DNA of 9,560 bases from Rickettsiales bacterium (GCA_028289305.1 JANQQO010000035.1:1-9560); one strand, 5' to 3'; positions 1-5,530 are shown, counted from the first letter of the stretch. Numbers and translations: made by a program. The notes: generated by a model from the sequence alone, not told the origin.

Positions 1-378
1 GCCGAGTTCTTCAGCTTCGGCACTAACGACCTCACCCAAACCAGCCTAGGCATTTCGCGTGATGACGCTGCCTCATTCATCGGCGCCTATGTCGAGCAAG
101 GCATTTTACCGAAAGATCCCTTCGTCACGCTCGATGCCGGCGTCTCTGAGCTCATCAGCATCGCCGCCCAGCGTGGCCGCAAAACCCGTAGCGCCATCAA
201 GCTCGGCATTTGTGGCGAACATGGCGGCAACCCCGCCTCGATCCATTTCTGCCAAACCGCCGGGCTCGATTATGTGTCTTGCTCGCCGTTCCGCGTGCCG
301 ATCGCACGCCTAGCCGCGGCCCAAGCCGCACTCACCACCGCGCATAGCCCTAAAAAAAAAGCACGTGAAGCCGCTTAA
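1..378 (+). CDS. ppdK: Pyruvate, phosphate dikinase, C-terminal fragment
   Basis: This is the last 125 codons of PPDK, open at the left edge of the window and ending in TAA at 376-378. PPDK interconverts pyruvate + ATP + Pi and phosphoenolpyruvate + AMP + PPi in the cytoplasm; bacteria use it for gluconeogenesis or for PPi-dependent glycolysis. The visible part is the PEP/pyruvate-binding TIM-barrel end. It contains FSFGTNDLTQ near the start, the ICGEHGG motif with the catalytic cysteine at fragment residue 71, and the terminal GLDYVSCSPFRVPIARLAAAQ block. The order and wording of these motifs match PPDK rather than PEP synthase or PTS enzyme I. A short Lys/Ala-rich tail follows the conserved end. 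The reading frame is intact to the natural C-terminus. Nothing about its promoter can be seen. Confidence 0.96.
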   Translation, partial: AEFFSFGTNDLTQTSLGISRDDAASFIGAYVEQGILPKDPFVTLDAGVSELISIAAQRGRKTRSAIKLGICGEHGGNPASIHFCQTAGLDYVSCSPFRVPIARLAAAQAALTTAHSPKKKAREAA

Positions 379-426
379 GCACGAAGCAGCGTAAAGAACA
401 TCCTCCCAAACTATACCAGTAGTTCT

Positions 427-463
427 CGCACACCGCTGGATGGTGCGTGGCGGGGTTTTTCTT
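427..463 (+). terminator. Candidate intrinsic terminator after ppdK
   Basis: CGCACACC (427-434) can pair with GGTGCGTG (442-449) around a 7-nt loop, with one A-C mismatch and one G-U pair. The stem is followed by GCGGGG and a T-rich run (456-463). It lies 49 bp past the ppdK stop on the correct strand. The stem is imperfect and is not placed tightly against the T-run, so this is only a plausible terminator. Confidence 0.4.
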
Positions 464-481
464 GCCTCACCAAAGATAATT

Positions 482-580
482 TGTCATCCCAGCCTTGAGC
501 TGGGATCCAGTACATATATTTAAACTAGATTCCAGCTTCTCGCCGCGCTAGCGCTGGCGCAGCGGGCCGCTGGAATGACA
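482..580. repeat. Palindromic intergenic repeat element (REP/MITE-like)
   Basis: The outer arms TGTCATCCCAGC (482-493) and GCTGGAATGACA (569-580) are inverted repeats matching at 11 of 12 positions. Inside the left end is a perfect hairpin, CCCAGC-cttga-GCTGGG (488-504). Inside the right half, TCCAGC (531-536) faces GCTGGA (569-574), enclosing a GC-rich core with GCGCTAGCGC. The whole 99-bp unit is therefore a nested palindrome. Elements with TGTCATCCC ends of this kind are common dispersed intergenic repeats in alphaproteobacteria and some other bacteria. No second copy exists in this window, so dispersal is inferred. It contains no gene, and RNA from either strand would fold strongly. Confidence 0.7.
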
Positions 581-616
581 CCATCCTGTCCACCTCAACA
601 CCTACCATCCAGCCAT

Positions 617-651
617 AAAAAAACACCCGCCATCCATAAGGATAGCGGGCG
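617..651 (-). terminator. Intrinsic terminator of the 142-aa gene
   Basis: On the minus strand CCCGCTATCC (complement of 640-649) pairs with GGATGGCGGG (complement of 626-635) around the loop TTAT. The stem is 10 bp with one G-U pair. It is followed by TGT and a seven-T run (complement of 617-623). It begins about 10 bp after the stop codon of the minus-strand gene ending at 662, the classical placement for Rho-independent termination. Confidence 0.88.
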
Positions 652-661
652 TAAGAACGCG

Positions 662-1090
662 TCAAATCAGCTGATTGCCGTCTCCGTCGACGACACAATC
701 ATCTTCGAGAACGATCCGAGGCGGACATTCCGGATCCAGAGGAATCAGAAGCCGCCGGCCATCAAGGCCTTGCACCTCATCGACAAGATAACGAATCGGT
801 TGGTCATGGTCGAAGCGCCGCACGGCTTCATCGCCGTCCAAAATTTCCGCACCGACATAAATCAGATCTTGGTCCAAATGGCGGAAGAAAACGTAACGAA
901 CTTTGCCGTTGCGATCAACCACCACCCGGTCACGCCCATAGGAATACACATAGGCGTTTGGAGGACGTTCTGCCATGTTGGGATTTCCAGAATCGTCAGT
1001 TTCCTGAAAAACAGTGCTCACTGCGTCTGAGGTTTCGCACCACCAAGCAATGATATCTCGGTCCACGACCCTTAACTCTTCGCTCGACAT
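662..1090 (-). CDS. Hypothetical acidic 142-aa protein
   Basis: I do not recognise the family. The protein has 142 residues and is rich in Asp and Glu. It shows no signal peptide or membrane segment, so it is probably cytoplasmic. A W-W-C triplet lies at 16-18, with further cysteines at 122 and 132. The middle (about 47-105) alternates hydrophobic and charged residues (YVYSYGRDRVVVDRNGKVRY), which suggests a small beta-rich fold. The C-terminus carries a D-G-D-G-N stretch. The ATG at 1090 is preceded by AAGGAG with about 7 nt spacing, a strong Shine-Dalgarno that fixes the start. The gene has its own promoter and terminator and is not part of the TonB operon upstream. That signals, complete frame and spacing all agree makes it a real gene despite unknown function. 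Confidence 0.8.
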   Translation of the reverse strand: MSSEELRVVDRDIIAWWCETSDAVSTVFQETDDSGNPNMAERPPNAYVYSYGRDRVVVDRNGKVRYVFFRHLDQDLIYVGAEILDGDEAVRRFDHDQPIRYLVDEVQGLDGRRLLIPLDPECPPRIVLEDDCVVDGDGNQLI

Positions 1091-1227
1091 CGCAATCTCC
1101 TTCTTTTCTAGAGACTATAGCCCCACACGGGGCAGAAAAAATCAGAAAAAACAACTACTTATATAGAACATGGTGCCCGTTACGCAGGCGCCATAGTGTT
1201 TTCCATATACCAAAACGGTAAAAATGC
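1091..1227 (-). promoter_or_regulatory. Structured 5' leader of the 142-aa gene
   Basis: If transcription starts about 7 bp after the -10 at 1234-1239, the mRNA has a leader of about 137 nt. It holds two hairpins. ATGGCGCC and GGCACCAT (complement of 1187-1194 and 1170-1177) form an 8-bp stem with one G-U pair. GCCCC-gtgt-GGGGC (complement of 1120-1133) forms a perfect 5-bp stem about 17 nt before the Shine-Dalgarno. The region between them is A/T-rich. I do not recognise a known riboswitch or leader family. Regulation through these hairpins is inference. Confidence 0.35.
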
Positions 1228-1233
1228 ACCTTA

Positions 1234-1262
1234 TTTATGGCATAAAAATTGCGGAAAGTCAA
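1234..1262 (-). promoter_or_regulatory. Sigma-70-type promoter for the 142-aa gene
   Basis: On the minus strand a TTGACT -35 box (complement of 1257-1262, five of six consensus matches) is followed by a 17-nt spacer and a CATAAA -10 box (complement of 1234-1239, four of six). Orientation and distance suit the gene starting at 1090. It lies downstream of tonB, implying separate transcription. Confidence 0.55.
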
Positions 1263-1284
1263 TGGTAAATGTGGATTTTTCTCA

Positions 1285-1323
1285 CCCCCCCTAATCCCAG
1301 ATCCCCAATCCTAACCCCCACCC
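1285..1323 (-). other. G-tract array, potential G-quadruplex after tonB
   Basis: Directly after the tonB stop codon the minus (coding) strand carries five G runs of 3, 5, 4, 3 and 7 bases, the complement of C runs at 1321-1323, 1315-1319, 1303-1306, 1296-1298 and 1285-1291. GGGG-ATCT-GGG-ATTA-GGG-G-GGG satisfies the usual four-tract, short-loop rule. The tonB transcript would carry it as RNA. No ordinary hairpin terminator was found after tonB, so this may mark the operon end, but that role is inferred. Confidence 0.5.
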
Positions 1324-2205
1324 TCATTCCGTCAAACGGAACTTGATAGGTATCAGAAATTCCTGGATAAATCCTTCTTCCGGGTAATCTTCTGGCAGCG
1401 GTGGCACGGGGCTTGCGCGCTCCACCATCTGTTGAATCGCGCGATCCAGTGCTGGATGGCCCGTACTCTCCGCAATCTCAGAAAACCGCACATTGCCCAA
1501 GCGATCAATCTGCAGGCGTATCGCCCCGCTACCCTGCAATCCTCGCCTTCTTGCCGATAGCGGGTAGACATGGTGTTTCTGCAGCCATAGCGCCAGCTGC
1601 TTCTCATAATTGGTCACCGCCGCCTGCTCCGCCTCACTCCGATTCCCGAGCTTATCGCCGCGAATCTCTAGCCGCGCCTCCTGATGCGTCGCGCCCACAT
1701 GGTGTACAAACGGCAATTCCTTCGTTGCCGTATGCGTGGTAAACCGTTCCTCCACCTCCAATGGCTGCTCCGGCTTTACATGCTTCACCAAAGGCGGTGG
1801 CGGCACTTTCTTCACCGGCACAGGGATCGCCTCCTGCAGCGTGGAAGCCTTTTTCACCACGGTTGGCGTTGGCTGCTCCGGCTCAGGAATCTCTTTAGTA
1901 TGCTGCGGCGGAGTCGGCTCCTGGCGAATCTCTTCAATCGGCGGCACAGGAATCGGCTCCAATTCCTGCGTGATCGGCGCTTTCAACACAGGCTGCTGCA
2001 TCACCTGCTGCGGCTCCTCATTCACGTCTTCCTCGCCCAGCGTATCCTGCGGCGCGGTCCCCAATTTCACATAGATCGGGCGAAATGGGATATCAAGCTT
2101 ATCGGGATTCCACTGAAAACTCAGCCACAGCAAGAATACCCCGTGCAACAGCGTCGCCAGCAACACGCTGCCGCGAAAATGCACCGGGGTAATCACCTCA
2201 TTCAT
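1324..2205 (-). CDS. tonB: TonB-family energy transducer
   Basis: TonB passes energy from the ExbB-ExbD proton motor in the inner membrane across the periplasm to outer-membrane TonB-dependent receptors. The 293-aa protein has a short cytoplasmic start and one membrane anchor at about 13-30 with the conserved His at 21 (LLHGVFLLWL). The residue four before it, usually Ser in TonB and TolA, is Ala here. A long Pro/Glu/Val-rich periplasmic linker follows (about 45-150), then a variable segment. The TonB C-terminal domain lies at about 200-293, with YPLSARRRGLQGSG, a G-N-V strand, and a P-x-P-P-L-P turn. The ATG at 2205 overlaps the stop of exbD2 as ATGA, indicating translational coupling as the last gene of exbB-exbD1-exbD2-tonB. 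No receptor gene is in the window, so the substrate is unknown. TolA is an alternative, but linker and C-domain favour TonB. Confidence 0.88.
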   Translation of the reverse strand: MNEVITPVHFRGSVLLATLLHGVFLLWLSFQWNPDKLDIPFRPIYVKLGTAPQDTLGEEDVNEEPQQVMQQPVLKAPITQELEPIPVPPIEEIRQEPTPPQHTKEIPEPEQPTPTVVKKASTLQEAIPVPVKKVPPPPLVKHVKPEQPLEVEERFTTHTATKELPFVHHVGATHQEARLEIRGDKLGNRSEAEQAAVTNYEKQLALWLQKHHVYPLSARRRGLQGSGAIRLQIDRLGNVRFSEIAESTGHPALDRAIQQMVERASPVPPLPEDYPEEGFIQEFLIPIKFRLTE

Positions 2206-2606
2206 CGCATCTCCGTCACAATGCTTAAATTCCGCCCGCCCGCCTGCTTAATCTGATTCACTAAGCCCGTCAGCCGCCGCGCCGGCAGGGTCGCATCCAC
2301 CTTCACCGTCACTAGCACATGCGGGTTGCGCAAAAACGCCTCTTTCAGCTGCAAAAACAGCCCATCCTGGCTCACCGGCAGATTATTAATCCAGAGCGAC
2401 CCGCCAATCCCCATCAAAATCTCCACATGATCCTCCGACAGTGGCTTGCTGGTATCCGCCTCTGGAATATCAATCGGGATCGCCTCCGTCTCCTGCACCG
2501 TACCCGCCACTAAGAAGAAAATCAGCAGCAAAAACACCACGTTAATCAGCGGAATCATATTCGGCTCATAACATTTATGCTGCGCCCGTTCAAACTCCAC
2601 CATCAC
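2202..2606 (-). CDS. exbD: ExbD-family biopolymer transport protein (second copy)
   Basis: This 134-aa ExbD/TolR-type protein has a short cytoplasmic N-terminus, one membrane helix (about 18-36, PLINVVFLLLIFFLVAG) and a periplasmic domain of about 95 residues ending in a basic Arg. ExbD dimers sit inside the ExbB pentamer and carry the proton-binding Asp of the motor. Here that position, normally PLID, reads PLIN: Asn22, codon AAC. The protein therefore probably cannot be protonated there and would need ExbD1 as partner. The chosen start is GTG at 2606, with ATG one codon later at 2603 as an equal alternative. A GGAG overlapping the end of exbD1 serves either with 6 or 9 nt spacing. It lies 3 bp after the exbD1 stop and overlaps tonB by 4 bp. 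Confidence 0.88.
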   Translation of the reverse strand: MMVEFERAQHKCYEPNMIPLINVVFLLLIFFLVAGTVQETEAIPIDIPEADTSKPLSEDHVEILMGIGGSLWINNLPVSQDGLFLQLKEAFLRNPHVLVTVKVDATLPARRLTGLVNQIKQAGGRNLSIVTEMR

Positions 2607-2609
2607 CTT

Positions 2610-3002
2610 TTACTCCGTGATCGTCACCTGTTTTGCCCCCGAGACATTCACCACATCCAACACGCTCACCAGCGCCTGCACCGAGGCCTTCTCTTCGGGG
2701 ATAATCACCACTGTGCGCTCTGGATAAGCGAGGATAATACGCCCTAACTCCTGCGCAAAAGCCGAACGCGTCACCACCTGCCCGTTTAGCATCACCTTTT
2801 CCTCACCCATCACGCGCACCGTCACCACCTTATTATCGCCCGCACCGCCGCTTTCGCCTTGCGGGAAAAACTGCATCTCCATCACGCCTTTCAGCGCAAA
2901 ACTGCTGCTCAACATAAAAAACACTACCAGCAAAAACACCAAATCAATCAGCGGCGTAAGGCTCACCGCATGGCTCGATGTTGTATGCCGGGGAAATTCC
3001 AT
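2610..3002 (-). CDS. exbD: ExbD-family biopolymer transport protein (Asp-bearing copy)
   Basis: This 130-aa protein has the standard ExbD/TolR layout: about 15 cytoplasmic residues, one membrane helix (about 16-35), then a periplasmic domain. The helix contains LTPLIDLVFLLVVFFM, with the conserved proton-carrying Asp at residue 20. It is therefore the copy expected to couple proton flow to TonB movement. The periplasmic part is short and ends in a beta-rich V-S-G-A-K-Q-V-T-I-T-E tail. The ATG at 3002 lies 9 bp after the exbB stop, with only a weak AGG upstream, so translation is probably coupled to exbB. The two ExbD copies are clearly divergent in sequence, so this is an old pair and not a recent duplication. 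Confidence 0.92.
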   Translation of the reverse strand: MEFPRHTTSSHAVSLTPLIDLVFLLVVFFMLSSSFALKGVMEMQFFPQGESGGAGDNKVVTVRVMGEEKVMLNGQVVTRSAFAQELGRIILAYPERTVVIIPEEKASVQALVSVLDVVNVSGAKQVTITE

Positions 3003-3011
3003 AAAAGCGGC

Positions 3012-3707
3012 CTAGTTAAGCACAGGCTGCCGCGTGCTGGCCTTGCTGCTTGAAGAGGTTTTTGCCGCGGCTTTCGTCGTCGTCTTGCCGCCGCCATGTA
3101 TCTTACCGTGATAGCGCAAGATCCGCGTCAGCACATCACCCATTTTGCTGCGGAACTGTTCAATCTGCCCATCCAAAATATAATGCGCCGCGATCGACGG
3201 GATCGCCACAGAAAGCCCAGCTACCGTAGTTAATAGCGCCGTCCAAATACCGCCCGCCAGCAATGCCGGATTCACCCGTGTGCCCGCTTCTTCCAGCGCG
3301 GAGAACGCATCCACCATCCCAATCACCGTACCGAGCAGTCCAAGCAGTGGTGCAATATTCGCCGTCATCTCCAACCCGCGTAAATGCGATTCCAACTGCC
3401 GCAATTGCAGCGCACCAATACGCAAGATCTCCTCCCGCGCCTCTTCCAGCGGCGTTTGCCGCGCCAGCGCCACCAGCGCCGTTTCGATCACCCGCGCGAG
3501 CGGGTTGCGCTCATTCTTCGCAATCGTATGCGCGCCCTTAATATCGTGCCGCGAGAGCTTTTGCAGCACCCGGTCGATAAACTCCATATGCCGCACGCGC
3601 AATTTCCAGAATTGGTAAAACTTGAACAATATCACCGCGGTGATATAGACCGATAGCGACATAATAATCACCATCACCACCCCACCGCGCTCAAATAACT
3701 CGATCAT
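3012..3707 (-). CDS. exbB: ExbB/TolQ/MotA-family proton channel protein
   Basis: ExbB forms the pentameric inner-membrane channel that, with ExbD, turns the proton gradient into motion of TonB. From the ATG at 3707 the protein has 231 residues. A first membrane helix lies at about 9-30 (VVMVIIMSLSVYITAVILF), a cytoplasmic helical region follows, and two more helices contain the family signatures IAPLLGLLGTVIGMVDAF (118-135) and ALLAGGIWTALLTTVAGL (148-165). After about 205 comes an unusual Gly-, Lys-, Thr- and Ser-rich tail of some 25 residues. A GTG at 3746 would add 13 residues, but MIELFERGG is the typical family N-terminus, so 3707 is preferred. Neither start has a strong Shine-Dalgarno. 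It is the first gene of the operon and diverges from the pilin array. Confidence 0.92.
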   Translation of the reverse strand: MIELFERGGVVMVIIMSLSVYITAVILFKFYQFWKLRVRHMEFIDRVLQKLSRHDIKGAHTIAKNERNPLARVIETALVALARQTPLEEAREEILRIGALQLRQLESHLRGLEMTANIAPLLGLLGTVIGMVDAFSALEEAGTRVNPALLAGGIWTALLTTVAGLSVAIPSIAAHYILDGQIEQFRSKMGDVLTRILRYHGKIHGGGKTTTKAAAKTSSSSKASTRQPVLN

Positions 3708-3729
3708 TTGCTTAAAATGGCCCTTTTTG

Positions 3730-3798
3730 CTATCGCCGCACAGCACGGCATTCGCACGTGTCGTAGCATGGTTTTTTGCAAAAAAAAACTTTTTTCAT
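3730..3798 (-). CDS. Possible Cys-rich 22-aa leader peptide before exbB
   Basis: A 22-codon frame begins with ATG at 3796-3798 and ends with TAG at 3730-3732, leaving 22 bp before the exbB ATG. It encodes a basic peptide starting MKKVFF with cysteines at 7, 11, 15 and 17 (C-x3-C-x3-C-x-C) and ending in two arginines. The position suggests a translated leader of the TonB operon. There is no clear Shine-Dalgarno, and the frame also extends upstream antisense to the pilin gene. It overlaps the alternative GTG start of exbB. It may be chance. Confidence 0.25.
   Translation of the reverse strand: MKKVFFCKKPCYDTCECRAVRR
3772..3795. promoter_or_regulatory. A/T-tract in the divergent exbB / pilin control region
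   Basis: The tract is T6-GC-A9-C-T6, self-complementary in two alternative registers. It sits in the 154-bp region between two divergently transcribed genes (exbB start 3707, pilin start 3862). Phased A/T tracts bend DNA and often lie in promoter regions. I could not find convincing -35/-10 pairs for either direction here, so its role is open. Confidence 0.35.
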
Positions 3799-3861
3799 AG
3801 CATCGCCGGCGCGTTTAGGGCATATAGAAGGGGCTTTTGCGTTAACAGCTCTTGATCTTAC

Positions 3862-4566
3862 ATGCCGCGTGGTACGCATAGACGATTTACCCTCACCGCT
3901 GTCTTGAGTACGGCAGTGCTGCTTGCCGCCAGTGCAAGCGTGGTGGTAATGTTCTTCCAGCTTTCTGAAGCCGCACGCCTGCAAGATGCCACCGTCCAGC
4001 TCAAACGCTATGTCAGCGCTGTTGATGAATTCTTCTCCAAATATGGCGGCCTGCCGGGTGATTTACCCCGTGCCCATGATTATGGCTTGGGGAAAAATGG
4101 CAATGGCAACGGCCTACTCGAAGATGGCGATGACGAACCCAGCTACCTGTTCCAAGGCGAAATTCCCGAGTTCTGGCAACAGCTCGGCGGAGCCAATCTC
4201 ATCGAAGGCCGCTATAATGGCGAAAATATCCTAGGCGAAGGCTTCCCACGCACGCCGTTTAAAGAAATTGGCCTGCATGTCTATAGCGCAGAAAAGCGGT
4301 TTTATTTCCAAATCGGCGCCATTTCTAATGCCGAAAACGCCGAGCTCGCCTTCGCTAATTACATCACCCCTGAGCACAGCTACATCATCGATGCAAAAAT
4401 GGATGATGCTACTGCCACCACCGGGCTCATCGTTGCGCGCGGCGGCAATCGTGCTAACCAACCCGCCAGCACCGGCCCCACCGGCTGCCTCACCGAAGAA
4501 TCCACCTATAACACCGCGTTCAAAGACCGTGCATGCCAGCTGCGCTTCCGCGCGATCACGCCCTAG
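3862..4566 (+). CDS. Pilin-like protein A, degenerate processing site
   Basis: The 234-aa protein is related to the three pilins downstream. It shares the core K-Y-G-G-L-P-G-D-L (60-68), an N-G-N-G-N-G loop (79-84), the F-W...A-N-L-I-E-G-R-Y-N-G block (114-120) and D-A-K-M-D-D (177-182). A cysteine pair lies near the end (209, 225). The N-terminus has one hydrophobic stretch (about 10-34). The segment aligned with the prepilin site reads RRFTLTAVLS, so Gly at -1 is Arg and Glu at +5 is Ala. It may not be cleaved by prepilin peptidase. A-S-A at 23-25 could instead be a signal peptidase I site, or it stays membrane-anchored. It lacks the N-R-I-D-W-D block of its paralogues. The ATG at 3862 is the first start after an in-frame stop, with no clear Shine-Dalgarno. 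Possible roles are minor tip pilin or secreted derivative; neither is proven. Confidence 0.8.
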   Translation: MPRGTHRRFTLTAVLSTAVLLAASASVVVMFFQLSEAARLQDATVQLKRYVSAVDEFFSKYGGLPGDLPRAHDYGLGKNGNGNGLLEDGDDEPSYLFQGEIPEFWQQLGGANLIEGRYNGENILGEGFPRTPFKEIGLHVYSAEKRFYFQIGAISNAENAELAFANYITPEHSYIIDAKMDDATATTGLIVARGGNRANQPASTGPTGCLTEESTYNTAFKDRACQLRFRAITP

Positions 4567-4601
4567 CACCGCACACTGTTGCAAAAAAGATACATCTACT
4601 C

Positions 4602-4630
4602 TTTACATCCCGCCTAAAAAGGTGTATACG
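4602..4630 (+). promoter_or_regulatory. Candidate promoter for pilin B
   Basis: TTTACA (4602-4607, five of six to the -35 consensus) is followed by exactly 17 nt and TATACG (4625-4630, four of six to the -10). The predicted start would give a leader of about 23 nt. An AAGGA (4645-4649) then lies 10 nt before the ATG at 4660. This suggests pilin B has its own start of transcription in the 93-bp gap after pilin A. Confidence 0.4.
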
Positions 4631-4659
4631 CTACGCATTCTGCTAAGGAACACAGTAGC

Positions 4660-5448
4660 ATGCATCATAAAACACACCACCATACACACGGTTTTACCGT
4701 ACTTGAACTTGGCGTCGGCGTTGTAGTGATAGCATTATTGCTTGCCAGCGTGCTAATCGGCCAAGAGCTCATCAGAACTGCAAAAATGCACAATATTATC
4801 AACCAGCTGGAGAGCTACGACTCCGCCAGCGGGGTATTTTTCCTCAAATACAAAGGCCTACCCGGCGATATACGCAATGCCGAAGCCTATGAGCTCAGCG
4901 GAGAAGGCGATATTGGTGAAAGTGGAAACGGCGATGGGCGCATCGGTGCGGATACCCAGGCCACCCTGGGTGAAGATTACGATTTCGACTCACCAGAAAA
5001 CTTTAATTTTTGGTTCCATCTGGCCAGAGCGGGTCTAGTGGAAGAACGTTTTGACGGCAACTTCATGCTTGCTTCAAGCGTCCCTCAGACCGTATTGCGC
5101 GAAGTCTACATACTCTCTTTGAACTATGTGTGGGATGTGAATGATGGCTATCTTCGCCACAACGGCTATCTGCTTGGGCTAAACCGTATTGATTGGGATG
5201 TAGCCATTGAAGATTTACAAAATATCGAGGTCGAAAGCCGAGCAGGAAGCGCAAAACTCCTGCCCGTAGAAGCGCAAATCCTTGATCAAAAGCGCGATGA
5301 CGGCAATGCCAATACCGGCATGGTCCGCAATATCGATCCTTTTGCTGGCAACTGCCATACAGGTGGTATTTACCGCGTTTCTGACTCTGAACCACGCTGT
5401 GCTCTCACCGTCAGCATGCGCGGTGCCGGGAAGAATCGATATTATTAG
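4660..5448 (+). CDS. Type IV pilin-like protein B
   Basis: The 262-aa prepilin has a His-rich leader of 10 residues ending in Gly, then F11 as the mature first residue and Glu15 at mature position +5: G|FTVLELGVGVVVIALLL. This is the site cut and methylated by prepilin peptidase. The hydrophobic helix runs to about residue 35 and leads into G-Q-E-L. The globular part has K-Y-K-G-L-P-G-D (63-70), a Gly/Asp loop G-N-G-D-G-R-I-G (89-96), F-W-F-H-L-A-R-A-G-L-V (117-127), L-N-R-I-D-W-D (174-180) and L-D-Q-K-R-D-D-G (208-215). C232 and C247 lie near the end and are likely disulphide-bonded in the periplasm. At 262 residues it is longer than the usual 130-170 of major pilins. Start chosen from AAGGA and the short leader. 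Whether it builds a pilus or a secretion pseudopilus cannot be told from here. Confidence 0.88.
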   Translation: MHHKTHHHTHGFTVLELGVGVVVIALLLASVLIGQELIRTAKMHNIINQLESYDSASGVFFLKYKGLPGDIRNAEAYELSGEGDIGESGNGDGRIGADTQATLGEDYDFDSPENFNFWFHLARAGLVEERFDGNFMLASSVPQTVLREVYILSLNYVWDVNDGYLRHNGYLLGLNRIDWDVAIEDLQNIEVESRAGSAKLLPVEAQILDQKRDDGNANTGMVRNIDPFAGNCHTGGIYRVSDSEPRCALTVSMRGAGKNRYY

Positions 5449-5493
5449 CACCCCTCGCACCACTTCACAAAACAGAACTTACCCTTATATAAC

Positions 5494-5530
5494 AGTGTCT
5501 TAAGGCGCGCGCCAACACTCCTGCATTTTT
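5494..5530 (+). terminator. Hairpin after pilin B, possible terminator
   Basis: AGTGT (5494-5498) pairs with ACACT (5515-5519) outside a perfect 10-bp palindrome GGCGCGCGCC (5504-5513). A five-T run follows at 5526-5530 after six unpaired bases. The structure is strong, but the T-run is short and displaced. It lies 46 bp past the pilin B stop, the right place to separate pilin B from pilin C. Confidence 0.35.

Noticed and set aside
575..1030. Plus-strand frame of 151 codons
   Set aside because: It lies antisense to the 142-aa minus-strand gene, which has promoter, Shine-Dalgarno and terminator. This frame begins inside the palindromic repeat and shows no ribosome site or familiar motif.
1684..2256. 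Plus-strand frame of 190 codons, rich in Arg, Leu and His
   Set aside because: It is the antisense shadow of the Pro/Glu-rich TonB linker; the odd composition follows from the codons of tonB. No start signal.
3708..3746. GTG start giving ExbB 13 extra residues
   Set aside because: The added residues do not resemble an ExbB N-terminus, whereas the ATG at 3707 begins with the typical M-I-E-L-F-E-R-G-G.
3730..3984. Full 84-codon minus-strand frame
   Set aside because: Most of it is antisense to pilin A and has no ribosome site. Only its last 22 codons, ahead of exbB, were kept as a low-confidence leader candidate.
4231..4584. Minus-strand frame of 117 codons opposite the end of pilin A
   Set aside because: No ribosome site, no recognisable domain, and complete overlap with a better-supported gene.
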